Shown here: piece by piece, positions 1 through 7,470 of the stretch
Layout of the letters: the number at the start of each line of letters is the position of its first letter
Position numbering within the stretch: position 1 is the stretch's first letter
DNA from: Phycisphaerales bacterium
GTDB taxonomy: Bacteria > Planctomycetota > Phycisphaerae > SM23-33 > FEN-1343
Assembly: GCA_003171335.1 (NCBI GenBank)
Contig: PMYD01000059.1
Location: 1 to 45,596 of the forward strand
Direction of reading: 5' to 3'
DNA: 45,596 nucleotides
Notes under the pieces: model-generated
The model's database searches: none
Seen by the model: only the letters and a program-made list of their open reading frames with translations
What the model was told of the DNA's origin: nothing
Position numbers and translations under genes: made by a program

Positions 1-84
1 ATCAGGTTTCGGGGAGCATTCCAGGGGCAAGCGGATTGGAGCGGAACAACATTTAGATGGCATCCAACCAGCGAAGCCCCTCCG

Positions 85-603
85 GTGATGGGGCTGGTTT
101 TTGGAAATAAATCAGCGGCGCACTCTTTATTCGGCGATTGGGTCGCCGCCGCCAGCAATCGCGACAGCTACGAAGAACTTCGTATCACGATCGTCGGCCT
201 TGATGCGCCGCGACATGCTCCCGGGTACATCGTCCATTTGTGCCCCGATCCCAAGAACACGCTCGCGCATGCCACCGCCGAGAACATCGTTTTTGACGTG
301 AACCAGTTCCCGTTGTATTGCAGGGCCAACAAGATGGACATCCTGCCGGGTGCTCCATCCATGCTGGATCGCTTTCGGCAGGAGTACGCCAAGCACAAGG
401 AGTTCCTGCTGGCCCCGGTAACCAAACGGCAGAACGGGCAGCTTTATTTCGATTTGGACTGGGGTATCGTCAAGACCGAAATTCACTTCACAAGCGAAGC
501 AGTCCTCGCTGTCGAGCTTAAAGAGCAGGGTTTTGACATGGTTCTAATCCGCAATCTGCTGCAAGGCCTGGGGCCGGACCTTCCCAGTTCGGCTGAAGCC
601 TAG
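85..603 (+). CDS. Hypothetical protein, 172 aa
   Basis: I do not recognise this protein. The frame can start at GTG 85 or the adjacent ATG 88; no clear Shine-Dalgarno precedes either, and the gene could extend upstream past the window edge only if neither is used. The product looks soluble, with no signal peptide or membrane segment. It is mixed in composition, with a central stretch rich in charged residues (about 95-125) and an IHFTSEAVLAVEL segment near residue 135 that suggests a beta-alpha fold. It stands alone: the downstream 700 bp hold a hairpin, a promoter and a palindrome array rather than a co-transcribed gene. Coding is supported by an uninterrupted frame and a plausible amino-acid composition, not by a family match. 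Confidence 0.6.
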   Translation: MMGLVFGNKSAAHSLFGDWVAAASNRDSYEELRITIVGLDAPRHAPGYIVHLCPDPKNTLAHATAENIVFDVNQFPLYCRANKMDILPGAPSMLDRFRQEYAKHKEFLLAPVTKRQNGQLYFDLDWGIVKTEIHFTSEAVLAVELKEQGFDMVLIRNLLQGLGPDLPSSAEA

Positions 604-615
604 GCGCTCGATGCC

Positions 616-650
616 GGGTGCCGTGGCTGCTTTTTTTCCGCAGCCACGCG
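616..650. repeat. REP-like hairpin, single copy (REP family copy 1)
   Basis: GGGTGCCGTGGCTGC is followed by a T-rich loop and GCAGCCACGCG, so the two halves fold into a hairpin. The same sequence family recurs at 12974, 14591, 19599, 28422 and 28805. It lies 13 nt after the stop of the first gene and may also terminate it, although the T run is in the loop and not after the stem. Confidence 0.75.
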
Positions 651-728
651 TTAGCAGACTATAACCGCTGAATTCACAAGTATTTAATTTCGTATCCAGG
701 TCGCGGCATCGGTGGCGAAAAATGTCCA

Positions 729-756
729 TTGACAATTTTCGAAAAAGAAGTAGAAT
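729..756 (+). promoter_or_regulatory. Sigma-70-like promoter upstream of the palindrome array and htrA
   Basis: TTGACA at 729-734 and TAGAAT at 751-756 are separated by 16 bp. The -35 matches consensus fully and the -10 matches 5 of 6 positions, in an AT-rich patch. Transcription from about 763 would give htrA a leader of about 545 nt that includes all five palindromes at 994-1268. Confidence 0.6.
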
Positions 757-896
757 CTATCTAACTAGCCACACCGATGCTTGTCTATAGGACTAGCGAA
801 AGCGTTTGAACGGAGATTGATAAGCCCTTGTGATTGTTCGGCTATAAGAGAAAAACATTGAACCATGGGCCGTTAGATGGTCCTGCTCTATGCGAA

Positions 897-1316
897 ATGT
901 ATGCTATGCTTGAACACATAAGAACTTATGGACATTCATTCCATCGCCGGCGAAGTTCCTCACTCCGGCACTTCAAACCTCCAAATCCCGGCTCAACTGG
1001 TGAATTTCACCAGTTGATGGGGTCCGCAAAGGCCACGACCCACCCCGAAGGTCCGGCAACTGGTGAAATTCACCAGTTGGTCGGCTCCGCCAATGGCGCG
1101 ATCCGCCTGAAGGGTCGGGCAACTGGTGAAATTCACCAGTTGATGGGGTCTGCCGCAGGCGCGATCCCTCCCAACGCCCCGGCAACTGAGGAATTTCCTC
1201 AGTTGACACGTGTTGTCCGGAAGTTGTATAGCCATAATGATGCGGCAACTGAGGAATTTCCTCAGTTGATAGGTTTCGGCGTGCATGATGGCAAGGAAGG
1301 ACTGTACGATGCGTAA
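897..1316 (+). other. Ambiguous open frame of five 21-residue repeats over the palindrome array
   Basis: An open frame from ATG 897 (or TTG 834) runs through the array to TAA 1314-1316 and overlaps the htrA ATG by 8 nt. Because the period is 63 bp (21 codons), it would encode repeats of the form ATGEIHQLMGSA. The minus strand is open over the same stretch too, as expected of GC-rich repeats. I favour a non-coding array, because the same palindromes recur at 21.6-22.2 kb without a shared frame, but a translated leader coupled to htrA is not excluded. Confidence 0.25.
994..1308. repeat. Five 23-nt palindromes at an exact 63-bp period (motif A array)
   Basis: Palindromes lie at 994-1016, 1057-1079, 1120-1142, 1183-1205 and 1246-1268. 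Each is an 11-nt arm, one central base and the complementary arm. The arm is CAACTGGTGAA in copies 1-3 and CAACTGAGGAA in copies 4-5, so the change is mirrored in both arms and pairing is kept. All spacers are exactly 40 nt. Spacers 1-3 are recognisably related (shared GGGGTC or GGCGCGATCC segments), while spacers 4 and 5 have diverged. Spacer 5 ends immediately before the htrA ATG at 1309, so the start codon sits in phase with the array. At 10.5 bp per turn, 63 bp is six helical turns, which would put all palindromes on one DNA face. Confidence 0.95.
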
Positions 1317-2718
1317 GATCTTGTTGCTGCAAATCTTACTGACACTCACCGCCCCCGCCTTCGCCCAGCGGATCGAGCCTCTAAAGCAGGAGCGAACCAC
1401 GCCGGCCGTGCGGGTGTTCAAGGCCGCGCGCGATGCGGTGGTCAATATCTCCAGCACGCGGGTCGTCAAGACCAGCCTGGGGTTCTTCGGCGGGATGGAG
1501 GAAGATGACAACATCTTCCAGAGCCCCTTCACCCGCGATGTGCCGGTGCAGAGCCTGGGCAGCGGGTTCATCATTCACCCTGATGGCTATATCGTCACCA
1601 ACGAGCACGTCGTGCGCAAGGCGATGAAGATCTCCGTCATCACCGCCGATGGCAAGAGCCACGATGCCGACGTCATCGCCACCGACCCCCGCCACGACCT
1701 GGCCATGCTCAAGATGTCGCCGCCCGAGGGCAAGCAGTTGCCGGCCCTGCCGCTGGGCCGAAGCGATGACCTGATGATTGGTGAGACCGTCATCGCCATC
1801 GGCAACCCCAAGGGCCTGCAGCATTCGGTCACCGCCGGCGTCATCAGCGCGCTGGATCGCGAGCTGGAATTCGGCCGCGATGTCCGCTACACCGGGCTCA
1901 TCCAGATGGATGCGCCCATCAACCCGGGCAACAGCGGCGGGCCGCTTTTGAACGTGAACGCCCAGGTCATCGGCATCAACACGGCCATCCGGCCCGATGC
2001 CCAAGGCATCGGCTTCGCCATCGCCATCGACGATTTCACCAAGGACCTGCCCTCCCTGCTGGATGTCGCGCGGCTGCACCGAGTCATCCTGGGCATGGCC
2101 GTCGAGCAGCAGCAGCGCGCGGGGCAGAACGAGGTGGTCGTCGCCAAGGTGGATGAGGACGGGCCGGCCGCGGCGGCCGGCGTGAAGGCCGGGCGAGTTG
2201 TCTCCCGGGTGGATGACCAGGAGGTGGCGACCCTGGCGGATTTCTATATTTACCTCCTGGGCAAGCGGGCCGGCCAGGAGCTGCGCGTGACCACGCTGGC
2301 CGGCACGCAGCCGCGTGAATTCAGCATTCGCCTGGCGGAGCGCCCGCGGCCCGATGGCGCGAGCCTGGCGCGGCAGAAGCTGGGGCTGGGTCTGCAGGTG
2401 ATCACGCCCGAGTTGGCCAATCGCCTGAGCCTGCCCACGGACCGGGGATTATTGGTGACAGAAGTTACGGACGCCGGCCCGGCCCAGCAGACGGGCATTC
2501 ACGTGCACGATGTGCTGTTCCAACTAGGCCAGAGCTACACCACCAGCCTGGACGACCTGGGGGGGGCGCTGGAAGATGTGCATGCCGGCCAGACCTTGCG
2601 GATCGGCATCATCCGCGGCCGCATCCGGGCCTGGGGCGATATCAAAACGGGGGACAGCCCGGCGCCCGCCCCGCCCGCGGGGCCCTCCGAGCCGGTGCCG
2701 ACGGCGTCGGCGCTTTGA
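1309..2718 (+). CDS. htrA: HtrA/DegP-family periplasmic serine protease with two PDZ domains
   Basis: Periplasmic protease/chaperone of the trypsin-like S1C family, degrading misfolded envelope proteins. ATG 1309 is chosen because AAGGAAGG (1293-1300) precedes it by 8 nt and the protein then opens with a signal peptide ending near AFAQ (residues 17-20); the in-frame start at 1285 would spoil this. From ATG 1309 the catalytic triad is His100 (TNEHVV), Asp130 (DPRHDLAML) and Ser209 (NPGNSGGPL). PDZ1 covers roughly 265-340 and PDZ2 roughly 355-445, followed by a Pro/Ala-rich tail. At 469 aa the size is typical. The long leader with hairpins suggests post-transcriptional control or structured DNA upstream. 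RseP, rhomboid and M48 proteases elsewhere in the window serve related envelope functions. Confidence 0.95.
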   Translation: MRKILLLQILLTLTAPAFAQRIEPLKQERTTPAVRVFKAARDAVVNISSTRVVKTSLGFFGGMEEDDNIFQSPFTRDVPVQSLGSGFIIHPDGYIVTNEHVVRKAMKISVITADGKSHDADVIATDPRHDLAMLKMSPPEGKQLPALPLGRSDDLMIGETVIAIGNPKGLQHSVTAGVISALDRELEFGRDVRYTGLIQMDAPINPGNSGGPLLNVNAQVIGINTAIRPDAQGIGFAIAIDDFTKDLPSLLDVARLHRVILGMAVEQQQRAGQNEVVVAKVDEDGPAAAAGVKAGRVVSRVDDQEVATLADFYIYLLGKRAGQELRVTTLAGTQPREFSIRLAERPRPDGASLARQKLGLGLQVITPELANRLSLPTDRGLLVTEVTDAGPAQQTGIHVHDVLFQLGQSYTTSLDDLGGALEDVHAGQTLRIGIIRGRIRAWGDIKTGDSPAPAPPAGPSEPVPTASAL

Positions 2719-2737
2719 TTCTTTCGAGAAGGAAACC

Positions 2738-2850
2738 ACAGAGAACGCAGAGGAAAACAGAGAGCAAAGACACAGAGAGGTAAACGGCCGGAAGAGAAGC
2801 AGAGAGGCCTCAGAGGGGACGAGAGAACGCGGAGAAGGAAGAGAGGCAAG
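2738..2850 (+). repeat. Purine-rich ACAGAG repeat tract
   Basis: The gap between htrA and the glycosylase gene is almost purely purine on the plus strand, with repeated CACAGAG, GCAGAGG and GAGAACGC units. A related CCACAGAGG element, arranged as an inverted repeat, lies at 10981-11165. Repeats of this look are common between genes in planctomycete-type genomes. Confidence 0.7.
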
Positions 2851-2861
2851 GCGAGTTGCCA

Positions 2862-3689
2862 ATGACAATAAACGAGACCGTCCGGTCGCTGGTGCGGGCA
2901 ACTCGGCAGATCATCGAGACGGAGCGCGCGCTGGGCGGCGCCGTGTTGCCGGCCCAGGGCACGCCGCTGCCGGTGATTGAGCGGCCCGCCGCCGCGCTGG
3001 CCGAATCGGCTGAATCCGTCGCTGCGCCCGCCGGCGTGTCCGCAGCGCATGCGCCGACCGCCGCCGCTGCGCCGCGCGCACCCAAGCTGCACAGCGACCC
3101 GGCCGTTCTGGCCCGGAAAGCCGCCGCCCTGGAGGCGATCGCGCAGGAAATCCGCACCTGCTGCTGCTGCGGGCTGCGGGCCGGCTGCACCCACGCCGTG
3201 CCCGGCGAGGGCAACCCGGATGCGCGGCTGATGTTCATCGGCGAGGGCCCCGGCGCCGACGAAGACCTCCAGGGCCGGCCCTTCGTCGGCCGCGCCGGCC
3301 AGCTCCTCAACAAGCAGATCGAGGCCATGGGCCTGAAGCGCGAGGAGGTATTCATCGCCAACGTCGTCAAATGCCGCCCACCGGGCAATCGCCCCCCTAC
3401 CCCGGAGGAAGCGGCGGCGTGCTGGCCGTTCTTGAAGCGGCAGATCGAGATCATCGAGCCGGAGGTGATCGTCGTCCTGGGCAATGCGGCGGCCAAGGCG
3501 CTTTTGAACACGCCCATCGGCATCACGCGCCTGCGCGGGCAGTGGCAGGAACTCTGGGGCGTGCCCGTCATGCCCACGTTCCACCCGGCCTACGTGCTGC
3601 GGCAGTACACCGTCGAGAACCGCCGCCGCGTCTGGGATGACCTGCAAAAAGTGATGGAACGGCTGGGACTGCCGAAGAAGAAGGATTAA
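2862..3689 (+). CDS. Family-4 uracil-DNA glycosylase (Fe-S)
   Basis: Removes uracil from DNA at the start of base excision repair. ATG 2862 is preferred over the in-frame TTG 2856. Residues 1-80 are a low-complexity Ala/Pro-rich extension. The catalytic domain then shows the family-4 layout: GEGPGADEDLQGRPFVG (127-143), ANVVKCRPPGNRPP (166-179) and FHPAYVLR (240-247). Four cysteines fit the 4Fe-4S cluster of the family: C100 and C103 in TCCCCG, C171 and C187. It is 275 aa against about 200-250 for the family; the excess is the N-terminal linker. It is 143 bp downstream of htrA, across a repeat tract, so co-transcription is uncertain. Confidence 0.93.
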   Translation: MTINETVRSLVRATRQIIETERALGGAVLPAQGTPLPVIERPAAALAESAESVAAPAGVSAAHAPTAAAAPRAPKLHSDPAVLARKAAALEAIAQEIRTCCCCGLRAGCTHAVPGEGNPDARLMFIGEGPGADEDLQGRPFVGRAGQLLNKQIEAMGLKREEVFIANVVKCRPPGNRPPTPEEAAACWPFLKRQIEIIEPEVIVVLGNAAAKALLNTPIGITRLRGQWQELWGVPVMPTFHPAYVLRQYTVENRRRVWDDLQKVMERLGLPKKKD

Positions 3690-3701
3690 TCGAGGCGGCT
3701 G

Positions 3702-3739
3702 CCCTTCGACAGGCTCAGGATCCTGAGCGAAGTCGAAGG
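3702..3739. terminator. Palindromic hairpin between convergent genes
   Basis: CCTTCGACAGGCTCAGGATC is followed by CTGAGCGAAGTCGAAGG, giving a long near-perfect palindrome between the glycosylase stop (3689) and the stop of the convergent oxidoreductase (3745). It is placed as a bidirectional terminator, but has no T run. Elements with this sequence are widely dispersed in other bacterial genomes, so it may be a repeat in a terminator position. Confidence 0.65.
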
Positions 3740-3744
3740 ACGGA

Positions 3745-4986
3745 TTAACGCATTGACCGATTAACGGCTTTTGGGTCTTTCGCCGTCTCCTCGGCCGGCT
3801 CTTCCGGGGCCGGGTCGAAAAACGCCACCAGGGCCGGATCGACCGGCGGGATATTCGCCGGCGCCGAGCCGTGGCGAAGCGACCAGGTGGCCATGTAGCC
3901 GGCGGCGACGCTTTGCCGGGCGGCGATGGGCGAGAGGGTGCAGACCGCATCCTCGCGGATGAAGCGGATAAATTCCTCGACCATCGCCTCATCGCCCCCG
4001 CCGTGATGACCGGCCGAAGGAGGGATGAAATATTGCTGATCGCCATACGGGTTATAATCCGTGCGCCGGTTCCACACGCGGATGACCATGCGGCCGGGGA
4101 CATCGCCGAAGTTCTCCACGCGGCCCTCGGTGCCGATGATGCTGTAGTTTCGCCAGGCATCGGGCGCGTAGTGGCATTGCTGGTAAGAAGCCAGCACGCC
4201 GCTTTCCAGCTCCATGAGCATCATGGAGAGGTCTTCGACGTCGATGATGGGGTTGAGGCCTTTCTGGCTCAAGGGCGGCCAGTTTTCCACGTGCGGGCTG
4301 GCATCGCCGCGCTGGTTGGGGGCGTGGCGGTCGGTGACCTGGTTATACACGCTCAGATTGCCCATGGCCGTTACACGCCGGCTGTAGCTGCCGCACAGCC
4401 AATGCAGAACGTCGATATCGTGCGAGGCTTTTTGCAGGAGCAGGCCGGTGACATACCGGCGGTCGGCGTGCCAATCCTTGAAGTACGCATCGCCGCCGGC
4501 GGCGATGAAGTGCCGGCACCAGCCGGCCTTCACCTGGCCGATCGTGCCCGAATCGATGATTCGCTTCATCTGGCGGACGAAGGTGAAATGCCGCATGTTG
4601 TGGCCGATATAGAGCTTGGCGCCGCTGGCCTTGGCCGCCGCCAGCATGCGGTCACAGCCGTCGATGGTGATGGCCATGGGCTTTTCGACGAACACGGCCT
4701 TACCGGCCGAGAGGGCGGCGACGGCCTGCTCCTCATGGCAGAAGTCCGGGCTGGTGATGAAAACGGCGTCGAGATCGCGCTGTTCCAGCAGCTTGCGGTA
4801 GTCGTCGTACGCGGCGGCCTGCGGGCCGGCCCACTGGCTGAATTTCTCGAATACCTTCGGATTCGGGTCCGCCCCGGCCACCACGCTGACGCCGCCGGCA
4901 GGATTATGCGCCAGCGCCGCCAACCCACCTCGCCCGCCGACACCGATTACACCGATACGCAATTCACGGTTACTGCTCATCGCCAT
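3745..4986 (-). CDS. Gfo/Idh/MocA-family oxidoreductase
   Basis: NAD(P)-dependent sugar or inositol dehydrogenase-like enzyme; the substrate cannot be read from sequence. The start at 4986 is chosen because AGGAAGGG lies 6-7 nt upstream on the minus strand; the frame is open further upstream to 5034 without support. The Rossmann fold opens with RIGVIGVGGRGG, the family EKP motif appears in VFVEKPMAI, and the catalytic-site helix carries HDIDVLHW. Length is 413 aa, usual for the family. No Tat or Sec signal is visible, unlike many planctomycete members. A sigma-70-like promoter and a leader hairpin lie directly upstream. It is divergent from the phosphofructokinase gene at 5197. Confidence 0.9.
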   Translation of the reverse strand: MAMSSNRELRIGVIGVGGRGGLAALAHNPAGGVSVVAGADPNPKVFEKFSQWAGPQAAAYDDYRKLLEQRDLDAVFITSPDFCHEEQAVAALSAGKAVFVEKPMAITIDGCDRMLAAAKASGAKLYIGHNMRHFTFVRQMKRIIDSGTIGQVKAGWCRHFIAAGGDAYFKDWHADRRYVTGLLLQKASHDIDVLHWLCGSYSRRVTAMGNLSVYNQVTDRHAPNQRGDASPHVENWPPLSQKGLNPIIDVEDLSMMLMELESGVLASYQQCHYAPDAWRNYSIIGTEGRVENFGDVPGRMVIRVWNRRTDYNPYGDQQYFIPPSAGHHGGGDEAMVEEFIRFIREDAVCTLSPIAARQSVAAGYMATWSLRHGSAPANIPPVDPALVAFFDPAPEEPAEETAKDPKAVNRSMR

Positions 4987-5021
4987 CAAAACCCTTCCTG
5001 GGGTCCCTTCTTTACACCTCC

Positions 5022-5042
5022 GGACTACCTTCATGGTAGTCC
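5022..5042 (-). promoter_or_regulatory. Hairpin at the 5' end of the oxidoreductase leader
   Basis: GGACTACC, a 5-nt loop and GGTAGTCC form a perfect 8-bp stem. If transcription starts near 5045 from the promoter at 5052-5080, this hairpin is at the very 5' end of the mRNA, where it could protect against 5' decay or modulate translation. Confidence 0.5.
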
Positions 5043-5051
5043 ATACCCGCC

Positions 5052-5080
5052 GTTATATCGAAAATTGGCCGAAGTGAAAA
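5052..5080 (-). promoter_or_regulatory. Candidate promoter of the Gfo/Idh/MocA gene
   Basis: On the minus strand, TTTTCA (5080-5075) and TATAAC (5057-5052) are separated by 17 bp. The -35 matches 4 of 6 and the -10 matches 5 of 6. It would give a leader of about 60 nt. Confidence 0.5.
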
Positions 5081-5196
5081 GACCCTGGCAACCCACGGCA
5101 GAGGTTGTGCTTGATCGCGATAACAGATTAACCACCGGGCAAGTTTCGGCCGAAAGAAGAGATAGGCCGTAATGTGCCAAGCAAGGATTTGTCGTC

Positions 5197-6516
5197 ATGT
5201 TGAAACCCGAGCACGTGAAGATCGACAGCCTGGGACCCTGCCACTTCCGCAGCCCGCTGAATTTGGCCACGGCCTTCGGCGATGGGTTGGTCAACTACGT
5301 TTCCGAACAGGCCCGCATGCCCATGGCCGTGGAGATGCTGCCCGGCGGCCCCATGGGCGAAGGCGTGCTCTTCGAGACCGCCGGCCCGCGGGAAACAATC
5401 TTCTTCGACCCGCCGGAGGTGAAGGCGGCCGTCATCACGTGCGGCGGCCTGTGCCCGGGGCTCAACAACGTCATCCGCTCGGTCTTCCTCGAGCTGCACC
5501 ACCGCTACGGAGCCAAGGAAGTGCTGGGCATCCGCTACGGCTACGCCGGCCTGGAAGAGGACCAGAAGTACCCGCCGCTGTCGCTCACGCCGGATATCGT
5601 CGGCGATATCCACAACGAGGGCGGCACGTTCCTGGGCAGCTCGCGCGGCCCGCTCGATGCGGCCGTCGGCATCGCCACGCTGCGCCGGCTCGGCGTGAAC
5701 ATGCTCTTTTGTGTGGGCGGCGACGGCACCCAGCGCGGCGCATACAACCTGTACCGTGAGGCCCAGAAGCAAAAGTACCCCATGTCCATCGTGGGCATTC
5801 CCAAGACGATCGACAACGACATCCAATTCGTCGACCGCACGTTCGGCTATTTCAGCGCGGTGGATGAGGCCAAGCGCGTCATCGCCTGCGCCCACACCGA
5901 GGCCACGGGCGCGCCTAACGGCATCGCCATCGTCAAACTCATGGGCCGTCACGCCGGCTTCATTGCCGCGGCGGCCACCGTGGCCAGCCAGGATGTCAAT
6001 TTCGTGCTCGTGCCCGAGGTGCCCTTCGCCCTGGAAGGCCCCGGCGGGCTCTTCCAGCTTGTCAAAGAGCGCGTGCTGCGCCGGCGGCACGCCGTGGTCG
6101 TGCTGGCCGAGGGCGCCGGGCAGGACCTGCTCGAAGGCGCCGAGACGAAGTATGATGCCTCGGGCAACAAGCTCAACGAGGATATTGGCCCTTTCATGAA
6201 GAATGCCCTGACGGATTACTTCAAGCGCGAGCAGGTGCCGGTCAACATCAAGTACATCGACCCCAGCTACATCATCCGCGCCATTCCCGCCAACTGCGAA
6301 GATGCGCTGCTGTGTGATGCCTTCGCCCGCAACGCCGTGCACGCCGCCATGGCCGGCAAGACCGGCATGCTGGTGGGCTGCTGGTACAACGTCTTCATCC
6401 ACATCCCCATCGCCACGGCCATTCGTGTGCCCAAGCAGATGGACACGGAAGGCGGCCTCTGGCGCGCGGCGCTGGCCGCGACGGGCCAGCCGGTGCGGAT
6501 TGGGGCATCTTGCTGA
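5197..6516 (+). CDS. pfkA: 6-phosphofructokinase, GGDGT/PKTIDND type (probably ATP-dependent)
   Basis: Phosphorylates fructose 6-phosphate to fructose 1,6-bisphosphate in glycolysis. ATG 5197 follows AAGGA at 5183-5187 with 9 nt spacing. Motifs: GGLCPGLNNVIRS (83-95), GGDGTQRGA (174-182), PKTIDND (202-208) and MGRHAG (249-254). Phosphoryl-donor choice in this superfamily tracks the GGDG position and the residue before TIDND. Gly here with Lys203 is the combination found in plant and trypanosome ATP-dependent enzymes of the so-called group X, so ATP is more likely than PPi, but this is inference. A roughly 75-residue N-terminal extension precedes the catalytic core, also typical of that group. 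A second, clearly different phosphofructokinase is at 8126-9325. Confidence 0.92.
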   Translation: MLKPEHVKIDSLGPCHFRSPLNLATAFGDGLVNYVSEQARMPMAVEMLPGGPMGEGVLFETAGPRETIFFDPPEVKAAVITCGGLCPGLNNVIRSVFLELHHRYGAKEVLGIRYGYAGLEEDQKYPPLSLTPDIVGDIHNEGGTFLGSSRGPLDAAVGIATLRRLGVNMLFCVGGDGTQRGAYNLYREAQKQKYPMSIVGIPKTIDNDIQFVDRTFGYFSAVDEAKRVIACAHTEATGAPNGIAIVKLMGRHAGFIAAAATVASQDVNFVLVPEVPFALEGPGGLFQLVKERVLRRRHAVVVLAEGAGQDLLEGAETKYDASGNKLNEDIGPFMKNALTDYFKREQVPVNIKYIDPSYIIRAIPANCEDALLCDAFARNAVHAAMAGKTGMLVGCWYNVFIHIPIATAIRVPKQMDTEGGLWRAALAATGQPVRIGASC

Positions 6517-6520
6517 TTCG

Positions 6521-6738
6521 AGAAGAAAATTAGCAGGGATGCAGGGGATGCAGGGGATAAAGACAGGAGAAAGAACGTAACCATTCTATTTCTGTTTCAA
6601 AGGAAACTATGTATGCAGTCGTCGCAACGTAACGCCACGACCAAAACCACTGCTCATGCCAGAATCCGGCTGTTCTGCCCTCGTTACTCTCTTGCCTTTA
6701 TCCCCTGCATCCCCTGCATCCCTGCTATTTTTTCTTCT
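6521..6738. repeat. Long imperfect inverted repeat between convergent genes
   Basis: The left arm (about 6521-6582) contains AGCAGGGATGCAGGGGATGC and the right arm (about 6680-6738) is its complement, reading TTATCCCCTGCATCCCC. The arms of about 55-60 nt match with a few differences and also contain a tandem GCAGGGGAT repeat. The element lies between the phosphofructokinase stop and the stop of the convergent gene at 6751, where the hairpin could end both transcripts. Confidence 0.85.
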
Positions 6739-6750
6739 GCTTTAGAACGA

Positions 6751-7467
6751 TTAGACCCTGCTCAATAGTCGGCGGGCCAGCTCGCTTCGACGCTGGGAGA
6801 AGGTGTTGGCGCTATGGCGATTGGCGAAAGGCTCGCAGGTTTTGGCGGCGTAGCGCATTTCTTCCCGGGCCGCCGGGGGGTCCATTTCAACCAGGGCGCT
6901 GATCGTGTACCAGAAGGGGAACCGCTGCCATTGCCCTTGGCCTTTGCGCGAGTCGCGGAGACATTTGAGCCCGCGCGAGAGGCGCTTTTCCACCTGGTCG
7001 AAGCCGCCCAGAAGCAGGTGCCGCCAGAAGCCCACGCTGCACTTGCCACAGCAGTAGGTACCGCCGCGGTAGGCCCAGTCCCAGTGCTGCTTGCCATCAT
7101 CGGGTCGAGCACCGCCCGGCGCCGCCGGCCCCACGCACCGGGCCAGCGATTCCTCAGCCGCGGTCAGGGCGGCACAGGCGGCGGAATCTTTGGGCTTCAA
7201 GATCCGCAATGCCCGGCAGGCTTCCTGGGCGACGATGTGGCGAGCGGAGGCGCTGACCGATTTCTCGCCGGTGAACAGGCGGATTCCTTCTTTGCGTTCA
7301 GAGGGGAAAAGGGCAAACGTGCCCGCGTACGCGCCCTCCTGGCCATACCGCGAAGCGATCATCGCGGCGGCCTTTTTCGCCTCGGCGGCCGAGATGGCCT
7401 GCCCGGAAAACCACGCCGCGTTTATGGCGTCAACGGTTTGCGCCAGACTGTCGGCAAAGCTAAGCAT
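6751..7467 (-). CDS. Hypothetical protein with a YCCGKCS motif, 238 aa
   Basis: I do not recognise this protein. The start is ATG 7467, with GGAAGGTGAGAG upstream lying over the stop of the preceding gene; only 3 nt separate the two frames, so they are almost surely co-transcribed and translationally coupled. No signal peptide or membrane segment. The middle has a compact GGTYCCGKCSVGFWRHL stretch (residues about 137-153) with three cysteines in CC-x2-C spacing plus flanking Trp and His, suggesting metal binding. The rest is mostly helical with many Ala, Arg and Glu. The partner upstream is a predicted lipoprotein, so a role near the envelope is possible but unproven. Confidence 0.75.
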   Translation of the reverse strand: MLSFADSLAQTVDAINAAWFSGQAISAAEAKKAAAMIASRYGQEGAYAGTFALFPSERKEGIRLFTGEKSVSASARHIVAQEACRALRILKPKDSAACAALTAAEESLARCVGPAAPGGARPDDGKQHWDWAYRGGTYCCGKCSVGFWRHLLLGGFDQVEKRLSRGLKCLRDSRKGQGQWQRFPFWYTISALVEMDPPAAREEMRYAAKTCEPFANRHSANTFSQRRSELARRLLSRV

Positions 7468-7470
7468 CTC

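Noticed and set aside
994-1268. The 63-bp array as a CRISPR array (23-nt repeats, 40-nt spacers)
   Set aside because: Repeats differ between copies in mirrored positions, spacers 1-3 are related to each other, there is no leader of the usual type and no cas gene in the window.
2535-4160. 541-aa minus-strand frame over htrA end and glycosylase
   Set aside because: It is antisense to two clear genes, runs across a dispersed palindrome, and has the Arg/Ala/Gly-rich composition of a GC-rich shadow.
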